64,000 nt of DNA, taken from assembly GCF_000276665.1 (NCBI RefSeq), contig NW_004955433.1, positions 17,489,591 to 17,553,590 of the forward strand, written 5' to 3'. Of the stretch, positions 60,675-64,000 are shown piece by piece. Position 1 is the stretch's first letter; each line of letters opens with the position of its first letter. This DNA is from Chinchilla lanigera. Taxonomy: Eukaryota; Chordata; Mammalia; Rodentia; Chinchillidae. The notes under the pieces are model-generated. The model did not search any database. It saw nothing but the letters and a program-made list of their open reading frames with translations, and was not told where the DNA came from. The position numbers and the translations under genes were made by a program.

Positions 60675-60771
60675 TTTTTTTTTTTTGGTTTTTCTCCGGT
60701 ACCGGGAACCGAACTCACGACCTTGCGCTTGCCACACAGGCGCTTTTGCCGCTGAGCTAAATCCCCAGCCC
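60675..60771 (-). mobile_element. Young ID SINE, antisense, with TSD
   Basis: A T tract is followed by 'ggtttttctccggtaccggg', 'cttgcgcttgccacacagg' and 'gctgagctaaatccccagcc'. The duplication 'cagattagattttt' is at 60665-60678 and 60772-60785, identical. The body is almost the same as at 21536. Confidence 0.93.
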
Positions 60772-60919
60772 CAGATTAGATTTTTAAGGATGAATCTTTC
60801 TTTCCAGGTCATTTTTATGTATTTCCATTAGTAAAGATTTTGAATAATGTGCAGAATGGAAAGAGTTAAAATATCACAAGAATCTATGATGGTTAGGGAT
60901 TTGCTAAAACCAATTTAAA

Positions 60920-61015
60920 TAATTACATCTACTTTTTAGGATGAGAGTATGTGTATTTCCATTTCATAGATGAAGAAACTGAGGATCAGAAAAGTACAAG
61001 TTGAGAGGGAAGTAG
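60920..61015 (-). mobile_element. MIR fragment, antisense
   Basis: The segment 'tccatttcatagatgaagaaactgag', typical of antisense MIR (ATTTTACAGATGAGGAAACTGAGG), is preceded by a matching 'tttaggatgagagtatg' spacer. Confidence 0.65.
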
Positions 61016-61897
61016 AGAAAACATAGCATTTAACATTTTTAGTCTAATAAGTTGTATCACAGGAGCAACACTGACTATGCAAACCAAAGGTGATTACTCC
61101 GACAGGGTGGCCATGAAGGGAGGTGCAATGGATAATAAATAGCCTTTAAGAATTAGAGTAACTTCACTTTGTTAGGAAACATTGGAGTTATCAGCATATG
61201 ATGAAGGACAGTCCAAACAGAGATAATCTTTCAAGCTATGACATAAGAGGAAGAGGTCATGATATGTAGTGGAGCTCATTTTCACTAATTCCTAGAAACA
61301 CATCTCAAATACTACCTCACATTAAAAATCTCTGATTATTACTTTACCAATTCCTCCCAGTCCCCCCTGCCAAACAACAACAACAAAAAAATGGACCAGT
61401 TATCATCTAAATAGGTCCCTGGGAAACTAAGCTATATCATTAGAATTCAGAAGATAGTTCTTTTTAGGATTGATTTGAGTAGATGGATAAGTGTGCAGCC
61501 TGTGCGAATGCCTAACTCTTAGTTTGAGCACTGCTGTGTACTTTTATGGCCAAATTTCTGGTAACCACGGCCTTTTGGGTGTCAAGGACCATCTTCCTTA
61601 GCAGGATTAGTGTTTTCATGCTTTTCCATGTCTCATTATTGTGCCTTTCTTCTGGCTATTATCAATGTTATTTCCTGCTGTGTTTTTTGTTGTTGTTGTT
61701 GTAGTATAAGGACAATGACAATTTTTGTGAATTTATTTCAAATTCCCATCTTCAATGGATCCACATGTGTAATCACACACAACTGACTGGAAAGATGAAC
61801 AACTGAATAATGAATGAACCTATAATTTTGAATACTAAAGGGTACCCATTATAGCTCAGAGAAAAATCTAACCTCTAGTTAATACTGGCAGATCCCT
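61016..61897. other. Unrecognised; (TTG)n at 61686-61703
   Basis: No gene was recognised. A short GTT microsatellite is present. Confidence 0.5.
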
Positions 61898-62075
61898 ATT
61901 TTGTCTGTGATCTGAGTAACTTTTGATTACTCATAAGGTCTGAAAAACTTTTGGTTTCATCATCTCCAAAATGAGTATTAATAAGAGCTCCTATTCCTAC
62001 TTCATCCAGTTATGTTAAAAGTTCAAATAATTTCTGGGAAATGCTTGGACAGAGCCTAGTAGTGGTTAGTCTGTA
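61898..62075 (+). mobile_element. MIR SINE
   Basis: The segment 'ggtttcatcatctccaaaatg', 'agtattaataagagctccta' and 'gcttggacagagcctagtag' follows the MIR 3' half in sense orientation. Confidence 0.65.
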
Positions 62076-62789
62076 TAAGTATTTTGTCTGTGCTGGCTTG
62101 CAGGACACCAGACAGAGGTCTGTAACGAGATTCTTGACAAGTGATCTCAGCATCCCCACCTGTGGGTAAAGGCAAGAAACTGAATTGTACAGAGTGAGAA
62201 GTTGGGCTGTAAATTGTCTGTTAGCCGCTGTCCTCCAGAGAGCTCCTGAGGTGTGAATGCCCTTCTGGATTATGGTAATGTGGGATCATGGTGTGTCACT
62301 CGTGGGAGGCAGCTGTTTTCAGCAGAAAGCAACTCCCAGAAAGGACCACTTCCAATAGTAGCTAAAATAAGCCTTTAGTCATAACGGAAGGTTTGGGAAG
62401 TACAGTTGAATATAACTAAATCATTTCATAGCCCTTTTGTATTAGAATTGTTTTTAGAATTCTTTTGGTTCTTTTGTTCATTGCTAACTATTTTCTTTCT
62501 TCTTTCATTTCCTCACATAGAGAACTACTATTTGAGAAGTGCCTGGCAATAGTACAAATAGAGAGCTATGTGCTATAAGTATAAGTATATAACAGGTGTG
62601 AAACAAGTTACAAGATATAATAAACACATATATATCCATAAATTATGCTTTATCTTATAAAATATGTAGCTTTATAACAACTTAGAAGGTTAGAAAGGAA
62701 TTTGAAATTTAAGGCTTCATACATGCTGATACTGCAATACCCAGTCTCCAGGCCCTAAATTATTATCTGTGCTATGTCTCACCCTAACT
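62076..62789. other. Unrecognised interval
   Basis: No gene or repeat was recognised. Confidence 0.5.
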
Positions 62790-62804
62790 CTGTGCTGCTG
62801 TTTT

Positions 62805-62922
62805 TTTTTGTTGTTGTTGTTTTTGTTTTTGTTTTTTTTTTTTTCCTCCGGTACCAGGAACCGAACTCACAACCTTGCGCTTGCCAGGCAGGCGCTTTGC
62901 CGCTTAGCTAAATCCCCAGCCC
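62805..62922 (-). mobile_element. Young ID SINE, antisense, with TSD
   Basis: A long T/TTG/TTTTG tail is followed by 'ctccggtaccaggaaccgaac', 'cttgcgcttgccaggcagg' and 'gcttagctaaatccccagcc'. The duplication 'ctgtgctgctgtttt' is at 62790-62804 and 62923-62937, identical. Confidence 0.93.
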
Positions 62923-62937
62923 CTGTGCTGCTGTTTT

Positions 62938-63639
62938 GTCTTTCACCACAAGAGCACACAAAGATGTTTATGGAATCCCAGACTGCATTTCTAAGTGCAT
63001 CTACAACTCTGACAGACAGATGTCCTTTGGCTGTTTCTCAAATGAAAGATGGACACAGTGATGGCATAGTCCATCCTCAGAATAGCAGACATGGGCCAGA
63101 GCCTTTCAGACTAATCTGAAAACAACTGTGGGACCTTTAAGGAAGGAACTCATGTGGCGCCAGTTACTTGGAGCAAGGTTCAGGGGTGAGAACCTTCAGG
63201 TAGACTTATCCTCTTGGTGCTGATCTGTTCTGTTCTGTAGAGAGAAGTCAACTGGAGGAGGACCACAGTGGGAACCCTATAAAATTCAGATGCGATGACC
63301 TAAGTTTCTGGTTATCCCAGAACCAAGGATTCCCTGTATGTTAGAATGCTGATGCTAAAACTAGTAAAATCTTAGCCAAGTAAGAATAATTTTTTTTCAT
63401 CCTTATAAGACTCAAGGAAGGATCCCTCTTATTCAGGTTTAAGGACAATATTAACCCATGACACTGAAAATATATATGGTTTTGCCCCAATTTTCTGCAA
63501 CGTATCTCCTAAAACTGCTGGAAACTCCAAGGTGATAAGCATCCTAATGTATGCTGATGAAATGACTGTTAAGGGTTCCTGGGGAGCCCCAAAATGTGGT
63601 CTTGTTACCAGGGAAACCAGTTATGGGATCAGAGGTATT
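62938..63639. other. Unrecognised interval
   Basis: No gene or repeat was recognised. Confidence 0.5.
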
Positions 63640-64000
63640 ACAGGTTGTATATGGAATGTCTTTCAAACCTCATGTGTGGATATGAGCTAAAGTGTTGAAG
63701 GCTTCTTCCTCATCTGGTGCTGCTATTGGGACGTGGTAGACACTTTAGGAAGTGGGGTGGGGTTGGAGGAAGTAGGTCCCAGTGGGCATTGCTACTGAAT
63801 GGTATATGTTGTCACCAGCCCATCTCTCGCTGTTTCTCAACAACTGTGAGGCGAGTAGCTTTGCTCCACCATGTGCTTCCCTCCATGATTATTATGCCTA
63901 ACCACAGGACCAGGAGCAATGCCACCAGGTGACCATGCATGAAGCCCTGTGCCAAAATGTCTTTCCTTCTATAACTATGTGAGGTATTTTGTCAGCATGA
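63640..64000 (+). mobile_element. MaLR-type LTR, cut by the window end
   Basis: The segment 'gctgctattgggacgtggtag', 'gaagtaggtcccagtgggca', 'ctccaccatgtgcttccctc', 'aaccacaggaccaggagcaa' and 'gtgaggtattttgtcagca' follows the rodent MaLR LTR in sense orientation. It is nearly complete; the last bases should lie just past 64000. Confidence 0.7.

Noticed and set aside
1..64000. A previously undescribed multi-gene system
   Set aside because: No intact protein-coding gene could be supported anywhere in the window. What is visible is explained by retrotransposons, DNA-transposon fossils, simple repeats and retropseudogenes.

Overview
This window reads as non-coding DNA from a rodent nuclear genome. 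It is AT-rich, has no intact protein-coding gene, and is full of dispersed repeats. Rodent ancestry is indicated by three SINE types. These are tRNA-Ala-derived ID elements (10391, 21536, 23062, 37654, 46494, 52785, 58600, 60690, 62845), 7SL-derived B1 elements with the internal ~29-bp duplication (27004, 41778, 60385, and one across the assembly gap at 54323), and dimeric B1-dID elements (8012, 12855, 19868). I recognised no B2 or B4 SINE, so a mouse/rat-type genome is unlikely. A beaver-like, squirrel-like or hystricomorph lineage fits better. Beaver is my weak favourite, but the species cannot be fixed from the sequence alone.

Layout. 0-4.5 kb: MaLR/MLT1 LTR remnants, an AT palindrome with a short minisatellite, and a Tigger-like DNA transposon. 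4.6-6.8 kb: old L1 3' sequence with a degenerate ~200-bp tandem repeat, then a HAL1 relic. 7.6-23 kb: mostly unrecognised sequence with scattered B1-dID, ID, L1 3'-end, L2 and MIR pieces, and a tiny U6 snRNA retropseudogene with perfect target-site duplications at 14.26 kb. 23-31 kb: ID elements, a MaLR LTR, and an antisense L1 ORF2 fragment that itself carries an ID/(TCTCTG)n block and a B1. 31-41 kb: MIR and L2 fossils, one MIR split by an MLT1 LTR. 41.6-45.3 kb: the most informative locus. An antisense L1 received a 2.3-kb retrocopy containing a broken SNIP1 cDNA (minus strand); a B1 later landed in that retrocopy, and a MaLR LTR lies elsewhere in the same L1. 46-54 kb: L1 and L2 pieces, a very young ID, a (TA/CA/TG)n tract, and a SINE interrupted by 116 Ns. 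54-64 kb: MIR, L2 and MER5 fossils, several young ID copies, one B1, and a MaLR LTR cut off by the window end.

The genes do not work together because none is functional. The biology here is retrotransposition: L1-type machinery mobilising SINEs, an mRNA (SNIP1) and a snRNA (U6). I found no operon-like, CRISPR-like or otherwise new functional system. The best leads are the possibly chimeric SNIP1 retrocopy with an unidentified GC-rich, coding-like 5' segment, the tailless U6 copy, and a ~200-bp tandem-repeat family present in opposite orientations at 4.7 and 47.7 kb.
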